Source of the DNA: Luzula sylvatica
Lineage: Eukaryota > Streptophyta > Magnoliopsida > Poales > Juncaceae
NCBI GenBank assembly: GCA_946800325.1
Contig: OX326957.1
Location: 54,493,798-54,557,797, forward strand
Direction: 5' to 3'
DNA: 64,000 nt
The notes under the pieces were generated by a model that worked only from the letters and a program-made list of their open reading frames with translations, had not been told where the DNA came from and made no database searches. Shown piece after piece: positions 1 through 11,579 of this stretch. Every line of letters begins with the position of its first letter. Position 1 is the stretch's first letter. Position numbers and translations under genes: made by a program.

Positions 1-300
1 GTTTGCAGTTGATATCTCCTTTGTCATTCTTGAGTGCTTATTTTAGTGCTGCTCGTGTGTGTGAGAGAGAGAGAGAGAGAAGAGGGAGAGAGGAAAACAG
101 TGCCAAGGAAAGGATTTTCGTGACTTTTATAAAGTGGAGGTCCAGCATGGTGAAGCTCTTTAGTAGACTTGGTCTATACGAGCATTGGTAGGAGGGGTGA
201 TTAGGCTTTTTTTTTTTTTTTTTTTTAAGTAGTAGGTGAGTAAATATTTTTATCAGTATTACAAGTTGTGTTAAAACTATTTTTTATCAGTTAAATTTTT
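1..300. other. intergenic, no gene recognised
   Basis: AT-rich flank with a short GA microsatellite (about 60-83) and a run of T near 208-226. A 62-codon frame is open at 3-191, but it crosses the GA run and shows no known motif. I see no gene here. Confidence 0.5.
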
Positions 301-705
301 CTATGTTGCGTGAATACTTCAAAAATCAAGCTGTATCGTATCGAATACCATATCGGATACCGATATTCGTCGGATACGTATCGGATACTCCACATGACGT
401 ATCCCAATATTTTATTCCAAAATAATAACGAATACTTATCGGATACTTCTAACATATAAATAAATCTACTTAAAAATAAAAATAAAAATTTGAAATCAAA
501 TAAATGACTTAATACATAAAAGTAAATAACTAAATATAATAAATATTTGTGAAATAAAATTTTAATATATTTTATGTCAAATATATAATATATAAAACAT
601 TATATAATAGACGTATCATATCTTATGTTTTTTTTGAAAATTGTCGTATCGCCGTATCCGTATCGTGCCGAATACGATGTCCGTATCCATATCCCTGCAA
701 CATAG
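301..705. mobile_element. small TIR element rich in GTATCC/GGATAC words
   Basis: The segment opens with CTATGTTGC and closes with its reverse complement GCAACATAG. Both ends are followed inward by degenerate, mutually inverted strings of GTATC/GATAC words; the middle is AT-rich and non-coding. This is the layout of a non-autonomous DNA transposon. No clear target duplication is visible, so the superfamily is left open. A smaller relative lies at 2117-2261. Confidence 0.55.
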
Positions 706-761
706 GTTAAAATGTTATATTGATAATGTCGTGATACAAAATCAGTTACATTATAAACATA

Positions 762-790
762 CTAGTTTTATCCCCGCACAATTGCGCGGG
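762..790 (-). mobile_element. Helitron 3' terminus (minus strand)
   Basis: Read on the minus strand, an 18-nt GC-rich hairpin (CCCGCGCAATTGTGCGGG) is followed 11 nt later by CTAG and then a T. This is the classic Helitron 3' end (hairpin, short spacer, CTRR, insertion between A and T). The body would run rightwards over the AT-rich sequence after 790. I could not fix the 5' TC end. Confidence 0.6.
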
Positions 791-1017
791 ATGTTTTTTA
801 TATAATTATTTAAATAAAATTAACGCGTGTGCGAATTAACGCGCATGCGTTTGAACTAAATTAATCTAATCATGACATATTTGCAAATATCATGATGTCA
901 ATAGATGCATAAGGTTCATGAAATTAGTCTATCACGGATATTATTTTTTAATATAATTTGTATAAATAGCATTTGTTCAGGTGCTTCTAAAATCGATTAA
1001 TATAATCAGGACATATT

Positions 1018-1357
1018 CGCAAATTTTAACATGTACGTAAAATAGGAAAAAAAGACCAAAATGTAAAAAAGGACCAAAATGTAAAATAAGAAAAAAGGAT
1101 CAAAATGTAAAAATGACCGAAATGTAAATAAAAAAGGACCAAAATATAAATAAAAATGACCAAAATATAAATTTACAAAATAGATTTATATAAATTTTAA
1201 TATGTATGTAAAATAGCAAAAAAAGACCAAAACGTAAAAAAAGGACAAAAATGTAAAAAAAAAAAGAAAGAATCAAAATGTAAAAAAGACCGAAATGTAA
1301 ATAAAAAAGGACCAAAATGTAAATAAAAGTACCAAAATGTAAATTTACAAAATAGTT
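1018..1357. repeat. duplicated block of A-rich 18-20-bp repeats
   Basis: Two direct copies of about 165 bp (roughly 1018-1185 and 1194-1357) begin with the same AAATTTTAA-ATGTA text. Each consists of short units built on GACCAAAATGTAAA. The frame open on the minus strand across them is a by-product of the repeat. The block may be internal Helitron sequence, since it lies downstream of the Helitron end at 762. Confidence 0.6.
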
Positions 1358-1479
1358 TTTTTATACAAAAAGTCTTTGATGACGTGGAGGCTTAGAATTG
1401 CAAGAAATTTGTTTGATTTATATATAAGATATAATATAATATCATTTATGTAAAAATAAAATAAATGAATTTTACTAGA

Positions 1480-2116
1480 TTAATCAATTTACTGAAGGGG
1501 ATTAGTACGAAGGCAATAATGAAGGCCTGGTGGGACCCAACAAAAATGCTCTTTTCGCCACATGGCATTCTCTGACAGGGTCTCTCCATTTGTCTGGCCC
1601 CACCAGAGTGGCCTTATCTCGAATTTGATTGGTCGGGTATGTAAAGGGTATCCATTTCTCTGTAATGCTATTGGCTGGAAGCTCTACATTTCAGATTTTT
1701 AAGGGACCCTTTGAATAGTAAGGAAATGGAGCAAGGAAGAGAGGATCCATGGTGCAGATGGAGTCTACGTCGACTCAAAAATGTTAAACACATCAATCAT
1801 ATTCTGGTGGGACCCACTTGAATTGGAGCTCTCTGATTGGTTTATGGGATTGGGCTCACCAAAGGTACTGGTACTATATGCGGTTTTGATTTTTTATGTT
1901 TTTGTGAATTTTGTGTTGATATATGCGGTTTTGTTTTGTGATGTACATTGAAATTGCGATAGATTTGCTTACAAAGAAGAGGCTACATAAAATATATGTT
2001 GTATGAGGCAACATACATATTGTATCATTTGCCAATAATTAATACGGACTTACTAGGTTGGTTAAGTGGGCCATTTTTATTAGAATTTTAGTTTCTTATG
2101 AATGTATTATTCACTG
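1480..2116. other. intergenic, no gene recognised
   Basis: A moderately GC-rich stretch (about 1500-1860) with GGGACC/GGGTCC-type words lies in AT-rich DNA. No open frame, RNA gene or terminal repeat could be supported. Confidence 0.4.
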
Positions 2117-2261
2117 TGTTGCGGATACTTTGAAAACTCGATTTTACCCGTATCGCGATTTTATACTTATCCGAATCATATCCTAAAAAATATGTTAAAA
2201 TTTCATATCACCGTATCCGATACGTATCGTCATATTGCAAAATCGCCGAATCCGTGCAACA
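2117..2261. mobile_element. short TIR element related to 301-705
   Basis: The segment begins TGTTGCGGATAC and ends with the inverse GAATCCGTGCAACA. The interior carries the same GTATC/GATAC word family as 301-705. At about 145 bp it is a MITE-sized derivative with no coding capacity, lying just downstream of the CASP gene's stop codon. Confidence 0.5.
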
Positions 2262-2645
2262 AAACTTAATCATATTTCTTATTGTATTTATTGTTTCTTT
2301 ATATATAATGCTAATTTTTATGAATGATTTTGTAACAATTTAAATTGTAATGAATCTATTTGGATGATCTTGCATGGAATTTCTATTTGCATGAACTGAA
2401 TTTGTTGGTCAAAAGATAAATTAATTAACTGATTTGCATACAAGGATATTCGAAGAGGGGATTGCAGAATGATATTAATCAAATATTTCCTCAATATCGT
2501 AACGACTAAACCACATATCATAACTGTAATAAGTATATAACGGTCACAATTACAATAGAAAAAAGAACCTACGAAAAAAACTGTCATATCTTTTACATAA
2601 TCTCTCTTTAAGGTCGAAAGAACGCCACTCTCCAGTGGAAATAAA

Positions 2646-5600
2646 TTACTTAAAAACCCGAGATAGAGTTTGATTACCAGCATCGAGAATAATCTCGTCA
2701 TGTTCAGGGGTCATTCTGCATAATTAATTATCTTTTACATCAACAACAAACAAAATTTAAATATAAATATTTATTGTGAAGTAAAAAAATTTACCTTAAA
2801 TAGCTCAATGCTGACATTTTGTAGAGCAATGTGAAAACTAGGAGATGTAATCCAATCGAGTAGAAAAATATAAACGCACGTGCATATCTATTATCGAACA
2901 AATCCAAAAAAATTATTAGCGTTAGTCGATTAAAATTGATTTTAAAATTATATATTGTTAATTAAAAGGGTCGATATAATTGAATTAACATACTTGTTAC
3001 CAAGAAGAAATCGACCACTACTTAGCGTGATTTTATCTCTCAAACCAAGTTCCTTATACCTCTGATCCCTTTCCTGTATATAACATTTTGATCATTAAAT
3101 ATAAAATTATTTTTTATTATAATAAATGGGTTTAAAAATTATAAGTTGACCTTTTTAGAGAAAGCAGCAAAAGGGTTTATATCATCCTCGTACATCTTCT
3201 TGTATTTCGACTCCACGTCAGAGCTCGAACCGCTCTCAACATCTTCTATATACTGTCAGAGATTAAAAAGAAAAGAGCAATGTTTACTTTTTGCAATAAT
3301 AACCCTAGAAAGAGTAAAATAGAAGTTTACCTTTTTGGGCGCTCTAGAGACGAGTTTGTCTTGTTGGCTATAATCTTGAACGTAGCGAATTTTTCCGTAG
3401 AGTTGCACATTGTCTGCTTTTGTCTTTTCTAGCTCTACTGAAAGCATCTCTAATTTTTCCTTTAGTCTTCTATTTTCCTGATATATAAAGAAGAAGAAAA
3501 AAGAATGGATAAATAAGGTAAATTTACAAAAAAATCCTTGTTTTGTGCTGAAATTGCAAAGGAAAATACCTCCTCAGTTTCTCTCAAGCGGTTTCTGAAG
3601 CGGTCTCGCTGATTGCAAATCACTTTGAGCATTGAATTCTGATCTTGATCCAATGGTTGCACTACATGCCTTTGTTCGCCTCCCTATTTTTTTAACAAAA
3701 TTACCCAAAAAAAATTAATTTCATATTAATAGTAATAATTGCAGAAAGACTTGAATTTGTACCTCATTTGTTTCATTTGGGCCAATTTCTTGAAGGTCCC
3801 AATCAAGCGAGCCTCTCCTATCTGTCGAACTGTAACCCTAAATCCAAAAAAATGTATACTTTAAAAATTATTAAAAAAAAGATTCAAATTTAACAAAAAT
3901 GATATGAAAATTAGATTTTAAAAAAAGAACCTTTAATATGTCATCCTCGAGTTTGGAGATTAATTTTTGCTGTTCCTCAACCTTAGCAGTTAATTCTGTA
4001 ATCTGGGCTTCAGCAGTCTCCAATAAACTCGTCTTTTCTGAGATTTTAACCTAAAAAGGAAAATATAATTCGCAAAAAATCAGTCTTAGACTAATTATAA
4101 TGCAAATTAAGGCTGTAATAACCTTCAATTGAGTGAGTTCATGTTCCATTTTGCGATTCTTGTCAAGTAACAGAGCCTCCAGTTTGCTCATTTCCTCTTG
4201 GTTTGTAGCTAGTTCCCAATCTTCAGCCTCTATTGAATTATATCCAACAGCCTGTTTTGATAAAGGATTCAAACTTGTAAATCCAGATAAAAACAAGGAC
4301 TAAATTGTAAAATAACATTTTGGTGTAAATTGTTTGCATTACCTGCAAAATTTGAACTTTTTTGCGTAGATCATCAACTAGTTTTTCGGTGGGTCTCTCA
4401 TCGAGCTCTTTTTTCATTTCTAAAAGTGCATTTTCCTGCTCAAATTGAAATTTTAAATAATTCAAAAATCATTTCGATAACAAATATTTCAACTTGAGAT
4501 AATAAGATTTTGTTACCTTGTCGTCTAGCAGCGTCTTTAACTTCTTGATTTCATCCAAGTGTTTCTCTCTCTCGTCTGTAAGAGTGTTTTCCAAGTTACG
4601 AATCTCAGTGTTCAAATCAGAGATTATCTTTTCTTTTGCATTTAATGAAATCTCCAGTGTGCTTGTTGATTCCAAATAATCACTGCAAAGTAAGATAAAT
4701 AAATTTTTATTTTTCATTAAAAAAATGCAAACAAGTAGTATTTTAGTATTTATTTCTCATGCATCAAACATAAAAATACCTGGTTTTGGTATCATCTTCT
4801 TCATTTGATTGCAATTGGTTACGCAAAAGGCCCTGAATTACAAAACAAGTTTATATCCTCCAAAATTATAATAATAAGTATATAAAAAAAACCGTATGAA
4901 ACATAAAAATAATACACTTTACCTTTTCTCTCTCTAGACTGACAAGACGGCCTTGAGCACGTTCAACCTCGTCCAATAAAAGATTCAGTTCAGCCTCTTT
5001 AGAAGCCCTATCTTCCTCTAAAAATACAAACTCGTCACGATAAATATATGTTTGTATCAACAAAAAAAAGTAATATTAAAATTAAACCTGATTGGGTTCG
5101 TAGTTCGAATAATTGTCTTTGCGCCAATTCTTGTAACTTGTGCATGTTTTTGGCACTTTCTGTTGCTTGTCTGAGCTGATCCTGCAATGAGAGTTCTCTG
5201 CAATTCAAAATACAATTATTTTCCACATCATAAAATTTTGAATTTAAAGTGATAAAAGTATTTAAATTTGGAAGTACCTTTCTTTGAGGGTTTCGAGGGT
5301 TTTTTGACTATCTTCAGCCAAGCTCCGTTGCTTCATTTCAACCATCTCTCTTACTTTATCTTCCATCTAAAAAATACAATATTATAAACTAATCATAATT
5401 AATTAAAGGGGAGATTTAGTTTTAAATTTAATTCAAACCTGTTGTTCAAGCTGGCGATTTCGATCCTCGAGTCTCCTAATGGTAGCTTGTTGATTTTTCA
5501 AATGTGCAGATTCGGTTCTGTATTCTTCCAATTCAAGTTTCATTTTTCTATTCTCTGATTCCAGTTCTGATACTTTTTGGTCTTGATCCTGATTAATTAG

Positions 5601-6450
5601 ATAATAATTAGAGAATTAAACTATTTTTTCACTCGAATTTAAGTAATTAAAGAACTTACAGCGATGGATGCAAGAGCAGGATAAGGATCTGGGGCTTCGT
5701 ATATTTTCTGGTAGATATTAAGAAATGCATTTTCTCCAAATTTAGCTCTCTTTGTGAGATTATCTACCTCTTCTTGATAACTTCTCAGCAATGAATTGAA
5801 TAAACCGAGCTTATCTTCTGCTGAAGCTTTCTTGAAATCTAAACAATTGAAATCGAAATTGGAACAATAAGAATTTTTGTTCATGTGAAATTGGATATTT
5901 GTTGAGATTTTTTAAATGTTGCGAGAATAAAGAGTGTACCTCGAGTGCTCTCAGCAAGTTTGCGCCGGTTCTTTTGACTGGTCTCCTGATTTTCAGCAAT
6001 CTTGAGACCCTGTTCATCAAGCCCACTCCTTTCTTTTTCCAAATCAAAATCTGCATTCATTCAAACCAAAATTAGTGAGAATTTATGCAGACAGATGGTA
6101 AATTCTTACAAAATGCATGATAATGTTACGATTGGAAAATAAATTCAGTTATGAAATTCAGTAAGACTGGATGGTGATCTAGATTGATATATTTGTGGCA
6201 ATTACATTACAAGCTCATCCAAATTCAATCTAACAAAAAAAACTCAAATTTCATCTCCAGATCCATCAATCCATCATATCCTTTGATCAAATCATTTATT
6301 TATAACATGCTTAATAATCAAAAGTATCACAGAAGTTCCACAGTTTCACGAAATCAAATCACCTTTCCAGAAACCGCAAACAACAGCGAGAGGCGAAGGC
6401 AAACCAGGCCCCTTCTCTCTCTCCGGTCCACCCGCTTGGCTCGTTTCCAT
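2646..6450 (-). CDS. CASP: CASP-type Golgi tethering protein (golgin), complete
   Basis: Nineteen exons splice cleanly on the minus strand: 6450-6363, 6050-5940, 5838-5660, 5588-5439, 5366-5278, 5197-5088, 5017-4923, 4832-4780, 4682-4517, 4435-4343, 4251-4123, 4050-3931, 3837-3763, 3683-3570, 3477-3331, 3252-3151, 3073-2994, 2887-2795, 2715-2646. The 687-residue product is close in length to Arabidopsis CASP. It is nearly all coiled coil and contains family-diagnostic strings such as NAFLNIYQKIYEAPDPYPA (exon 3) and AVGYNSIEAEDWE (exon 11). A C-terminal membrane anchor spans about residues 637-657 and includes Tyr643 and His648, two residues I recall as conserved in CASP membrane segments. 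CASP proteins are tail-anchored golgins facing the cytosol and linking Golgi to ER or vesicles. The start at 6450 gives METSQAGGPERE and joins in phase to the FDLEKE exon. I see no defect. Confidence 0.96.
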
Positions 6451-7110
6451 TGGATCCGATCGAGATTTCCTCAAACACCCAGTGCTCTTCTGCTAGTGAG
6501 ATCTGATTACTCGTTGTCTTAAATTTCAACAATTTCTGTTTTGTATGTGGGTAGATCGCACGTCTGGACTTTAGAAGTAAATTTTGCAATTAAGCCCTCC
6601 AAATTTACAATAACCGAAGACAATGATGGGCCACTTTACAAAATAACCCTATTTTGGGCCAGCTTTTTTTCTTTCACGGCCTTAGGCCGAATAATTCACA
6701 ATAAATTAAGCCCGTTCGGACACGTGTCAGATTGTATGGATTATATTATGATAACATCTCAGCCCTTGATTGATGATCTAACGATCGTAGATTAAAAGTG
6801 ATATAAAACTAAGCTGGCAAGCCAGCACACGAACGAATTAAAATCCAAATTAATAACCTCTACTTGGTTTTTATATTTCGCTTCTCCAACTTGTACCCAA
6901 CTAATATCTTCAATATTTAATTTGCATTAGGTTTTTTTAACCTCGAAAAATACGAATGGGGATAACGCTATTTTTAGATTTATTTTTTCTGAATCTTGAA
7001 CAGTCATTCGTAAATTTATCAAAATGATCCAACTTAATTTATAGTATACGAGCATCATCATCAACTTAATTATAAGTGATAAAAATAAAATTATTTATTG
7101 TAAAATAGCT
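6451..7110. other. 5' flank of CASP, otherwise empty
   Basis: The DNA next to 6450 presumably contains the CASP 5' leader and promoter (transcription leftwards). The remainder is AT-rich with no supported gene. Short frames at 6184-6522 and 6541-6795 read through the CASP first exon or its flank and look spurious. Confidence 0.4.
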
Positions 7111-7790
7111 CTAAAACTAATTTGTTTGGCTCTAAAACTATATCTTCTGGCAGCGAGAAGATAAAAACGGCACTAAAACTTATTTATTGGCAGCTATAAA
7201 CCACAAACAGCACCCCTTTTGTCAGCGAGAACATAGAAACGGCACTAAAACTCAATTTTGGCAGCTATAAATTTCGATCGGCACTAAATCATCACCTTTT
7301 GTCAGCGAAAAAGATAAAAGCACTAAAACTAAAAATTTTGGCAGTATTAATGGACAAAGGGCACTAAAATATCACCTTTTGCAGCTAGAAAAACAAAATG
7401 CACTAATTACATCTTTTGGCAGCATTAATGAGCAAGAGTCACCAAAACTACAATTTTTGGCAACGAGATCACAAAAGAGTCACGAAAACTCAATTTTTGG
7501 CAGCAATAAACATCAAAGACACTAAAACTACATCATTGGCAGCGGAAAAACACACTAAATTATCAATTTTGGCAGCGCTTATAGAAGAGGCACCAAATCT
7601 TGAACTTTTGGCAGCGAGAACATACAAAGAGCACGAAAACTACATCTATTGGCAGCGAACAATAATAAATGACACTAAAACGAGATCTTTTGGCAGCATT
7701 AACCCACAAAAGACACTAAACTGTATCTTATGGCAGCTAGAACATAAAAAAGACACTAATATTCAACTTTTTAAGTATATACACTAAATA
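7111..7790. repeat. degenerate minisatellite, about 45-50-bp unit
   Basis: About 14 imperfect head-to-tail units share TTTTGGCAGC, then a variable A-rich stretch, then GGCACTAAAACT or AAAGACACTAAAACT. Unit length drifts between roughly 40 and 50 bp. The array has long open frames on the plus strand only because stops are rare in the unit. No terminal repeats or coding homology were recognised, so whether it is a free-standing minisatellite or the subterminal part of a transposon is open. Confidence 0.7.
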
Positions 7791-8690
7791 AAATCAACAG
7801 TACATACAAAAACCCTTTTATTATAAAGAAAATCAACAGTATATACACTAAATAAAATTATATCTAAGCCTATAATATTCATAATATTAATAAAATTATA
7901 TCTTGACATTTTAAGTAATTAACAAACATTTATTTTCATTATTATTGAATTCAATATTTCAATCCTCACATAAAAACATCATTCTTCTATAAAATAATGT
8001 TTGTACAAAAAAACATTTAATACTATTTAAAACTTTAAAAAATCATTTAATTATATTATAATATAAATTACAACATTTAATTAAGTCAACAGCATATAAG
8101 ACCATTGTTCATCAATTAGGTACACAAAAAGTGACTCATAGTAAAACAATACAAACGACAAAACAAAACATCTGTCAGTTTACCGTTAAACGCCCCTTCC
8201 GCCGACCAACCTTTTTTCCCTACTCCTCCTTCCCTACACAAAATAGTACAACAAGTCACTTATCCACATAAATCAACCAATTACACGTATTTCTACACAG
8301 TGTTAAGTCACAAACATTTTACACTCTCTTACCCCGTCCAGCTAAGCAATGGCCGCAAAATTCGCTTTCTCTGGACAAATTTACATACACCGTCGTGTTT
8401 ACGTACCTTCTACGCCAATATGTTAAATTAGTGGAATATACAAGAATATTCGAGGAGGTTTAATATTCTCTGTCCTGGTGTACTCAACTACGTGTCCGGC
8501 CAAATAAGTTTACATCCTTCTCCTCCATAGAAATAGAAGAACCGCATTTCTATTTATGCCCTGGCATCTCCAATCGGCAATTCCTTTCCCCCAAATCCAT
8601 AACATAAGATAATCCCCAAGGAAAATCAAAGAATAAATTCGTGGAATTCTTTCCACAATTCGTTCAGTTTCTGATTCGTTGATCGGAGCA
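7791..8690 (+). promoter_or_regulatory. 5' flank and promoter region of the ACD11-like gene
   Basis: The left part is AT-rich without features. From about 8160 the composition becomes pyrimidine-rich. A TATA-like CTATTTATG near 8548-8557 lies about 140 bp upstream of the start codon at 8691, a plausible distance for a promoter plus 5' leader. This is inference from position and motif only. Confidence 0.35.
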
Positions 8691-10148
8691 ATGGGCGAGG
8701 AATGTTTTTACAAATTCAAGAATGATGAATTCAAGGATCAGGACTATTTGAAGGAGAAGGATGTGACTCCCTTGAGTGCGGTGGCGGTGGCGTTTGAGGA
8801 ACTTGCGCGATGGCATGAATCTGGTGTTGGAGAGCTTCGTCTTTCCACATTCAGCGAAGCGTGCTCGCATGTATCTGTGTTATTCAGCTACCTCGGATTG
8901 GCTTTCAAATTCGCGGAGCTTGAGTATGTCGCCAAGGTTTGAATTTTTTTTTCTTTACTTTGTGTTAGATTTTCGTGTCTAATAAAATCACGATGTGTTT
9001 GATCAATTTGATATTTGATACATCATGTCATCAACCTTCAACCTAGTGATTTTTTTCTTTCAAAATTGCATCTTTACAATCCTGTGCAGAAAATATTTGC
9101 GTAATTGGTACGAATCTGAATGATATTTAACTAATTTTTCTATTGTATCCATCAGAATCATGTTTTTGCATGAATGTGACTTTAGCTTTTGATATTTGAT
9201 TGAGTGCCCATCTCCTCAATTAAACGTATCTTTTTTAGAATCCCACCCAAATCAGATTCCATTCCAATCTATTTTTTCTGATTTTTTACCATCCTCATTT
9301 AAAAAAATAAACAAAAACTAACAAAGATGCTTTTCTATTAAAAAGAAGATTTATCAAACCCAATTATGTTTTGCCTACACGTTACCTTTGAGGAATATTT
9401 CTGGAATATTAATTTTGATTATTCCCCACAGCTGGAATAAAGTCCTTTTCCTTTATTCCTCTTTTTTAAATTTTACATCAATATCCTTGTAAATTTGAAT
9501 AGTTGTGGTCACATCCTTGACCAAGAACTTCAAATTGTTCTCATTTATTTTTTAAGGTGAATGATTTGATGGAAGCTTCAAAAACACACGAGACGCTTCA
9601 GAGCATTCTCGACAACGACGTGAAGAATAACACGGTGCGAAATAAAGGCAGCCATTCTCGAAATTTGCGCCGAGTCAGACTTGGCCTTGACCTAATCCGA
9701 GCTATATTCGAACAATTCATCTCGCCCAAGTAATTTATTTCACCTCTCTCTTCTCTCTCTACAATTTTAGTATAATTCAATATTTAACGGGGGTTTATTT
9801 GTAATTTCTTTCAGCGAGTGTTCGTTGAAGGATGCGGCTTCAATGGCATACGACCAAGTTTGCGCACCATTTCATGCATGGATTATTAGAAAGGCCGTTG
9901 GGGCTGGCATGTATACTCTCCCAAGTCGAGACGAATTAATTTCCAAACTCAATGAAAATGGTAATTAATTAATTAATTATTTAATTAATTGCTTATTGTA
10001 CAAAATAATGAACTTATCATTATCATTGTTTGGCTATACAGATTGCACTGTGAAAAAGGAAATGAAGAGATACATGGATGCATCGAGGCCGATAATAAAA
10101 TACATCGACGATCTTTATCTCTCGAGAAACATCGCATTAGATTGGTGA
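8691..10148 (+). CDS. ACD11-like glycolipid transfer protein (GLTP fold), complete
   Basis: Four exons (8691-8936, 9557-9729, 9815-9960, 10042-10148) give 223 residues ending in NIALDW, like Arabidopsis ACD11. The strings FSEACSHVSVLFSYLG, KFAELEYVAKVNDL and APFHAWIIRKAV identify the GLTP family. The likely phosphate-contacting residues of the ceramide-1-phosphate group are present: Arg117 and Arg121 in SRNLRRVR, and His160 in FHAW. Family members move ceramide-1-phosphate or phytoceramide-1-phosphate between membranes in the cytosol; loss of ACD11 in Arabidopsis triggers runaway cell death. The N-terminus is about 20 residues longer than in ACD11 and acidic and Lys-rich. The ATG at 8691 follows an in-frame TTG and is the first plausible start. 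Orthology to ACD11 rather than to a paralogue is inferred. Confidence 0.93.
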
Positions 10149-10884
10149 ATTCAAATTTTGAGTTCGAAAGGGTGGAAGTTTGGTAAAGAGAGATAGCCTA
10201 ATTAACGAGGGCGACATTCTGCCCCCAAATCATTCGTTTTGATTTATTTCGTCCAGAATAATTTCTTTTATTTCTTCTTTATGTTCGTGAATTATTTCTG
10301 TATTTCGAAAGTTTGTTCCTTTAGTAACACAGTCATCATCGAATAGGAGAGAAGTATATGAAGCGAATTAAACGCGACATTGAAACGAATTGATTAGTCG
10401 TACTGTCTATATATGATTCGAGTAGGTTTTCACATTTTGGCTATCGTGCCGAAGTTGCAGAATGTTTATTAACTTTGTAATTAATTAAGTGGACAACTAA
10501 TAGTCTAATATGGTACATTCATGCATTTTCATTGTTTGGAATTATAATATTAATTAATTAATTAATTAACCATTTTTTTTTTTGAGAAAAAATTAATTAA
10601 CCATATTATGGATGCATTTTCTTTTCCGTTTCAAGTAAAATAAAAATCACGACATTGCATCCTGCAAATTTGGGGACAACAACTTCTATGTACAAACTTA
10701 AATCTATAAACATAAATTGAACTAATAAATATAGAACACTTACAATTTATGACATGTTTGATTTGAGGGATTGTAAACTCAAATACAAAAGTTTGTTACA
10801 AGATCCATTATTTAATTTTACGATAAAGAATACATTTGATTTTGGGGACTGTAGTCTCGAATATAATTTAGAATCGAAGGCTCC
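10149..10884. other. 3' flank of ACD11-like gene, no gene seen
   Basis: The segment presumably holds the 3' untranslated region and polyadenylation signals. It contains runs of TTAATTAATTAA near 10550-10605. Two GGGA-TGTA-TCAAAT phrases (10765-10785 and 10841-10865) suggest a small old duplication. Nothing else could be supported. Confidence 0.4.
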
Positions 10885-11205
10885 TTATCCATGGTCATAT
10901 TTCAGCATTCGAACTTGTGTGGACGGTTCGTCTGGTTCGGACCCAAATATGAATCTAGCAATTTCATTGGCTTGTCCATTGATTTGATCCTCGAATTCGC
11001 GAGGATCATGACGAGTTGTAGCCAATGCAAGCATCGCAGCAATGAGAACTATTAACAAGGGAGCGAATGGCAATAAAAGATCTCTTAATTCGCTTAAAAT
11101 CATTATATTTTGCACTATGAGAACTTGCTCTAATGGGAAGAATGTATAAATAGAGTCTCTCATGAATAGTTCTTGTTCTCTTTTTAGTACCTTTCTCATG
11201 AGCAT
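10885..11205 (-). CDS. possible small single-pass membrane protein, unrecognised
   Basis: A single uninterrupted frame of 106 codons. A shorter start at Met35 gives MILSELRDLLLPFAP at the N-terminus. It has one clear hydrophobic helix (LLLPFAPLLIVLIAAMLALA) followed by a charged tail (HDPREFEDQINGQANEIARF). The composition looks protein-like rather than repetitive. I do not recognise a family and see no splice partner, so it may be a small gene or a chance frame. Confidence 0.3.
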   Translation of the reverse strand: MLMRKVLKREQELFMRDSIYTFFPLEQVLIVQNIMILSELRDLLLPFAPLLIVLIAAMLALATTRHDPREFEDQINGQANEIARFIFGSEPDEPSTQVRMLKYDHG

Positions 11206-11579
11206 TTCTCTTTTTCCAATCTTCCTTTTGGGTGTGTCATGAAAAGATTTGCAAAAGGGAAAAAAGAGTTAAAACTTTTGTTGTTCAACTGTTTTTCATA
11301 GGAGTCTCCTTCTTCCCCATGACCTAGGTAAACACTTATATTGAGAAACTAGTACAAATACTATTTTGTTAGTTAATATACCATTTCTTCATATTATATT
11401 ATAAATTCAAAATAACAAAGGATTGTAGAATAATTATACATTGCAGTAAAAAGAGGCTTCACAAAATTATTAATACCACTACTACAATCTTGAAAAGGCG
11501 AAATTTACATACAAATCCACTTCAATAGATTCTACAATTCCATTGATATTATAAAAACGGACAAAGTATTTATTAGTTT

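Noticed and set aside
2318..2701. 127-codon minus frame at the end of CASP
   Set aside because: It overlaps the last CASP exon in the wrong frame; the true reading there ends NQTLSRVFK at 2646.
6359..6589. 76-codon minus frame over the CASP first exon
   Set aside because: A different frame gives METSQAGG..., which joins in phase to the conserved second exon.
7416..7787. 123-codon plus-strand frame
   Set aside because: It lies wholly in the GGCAGC minisatellite and translates the repeat unit with drifting frame; no protein family.
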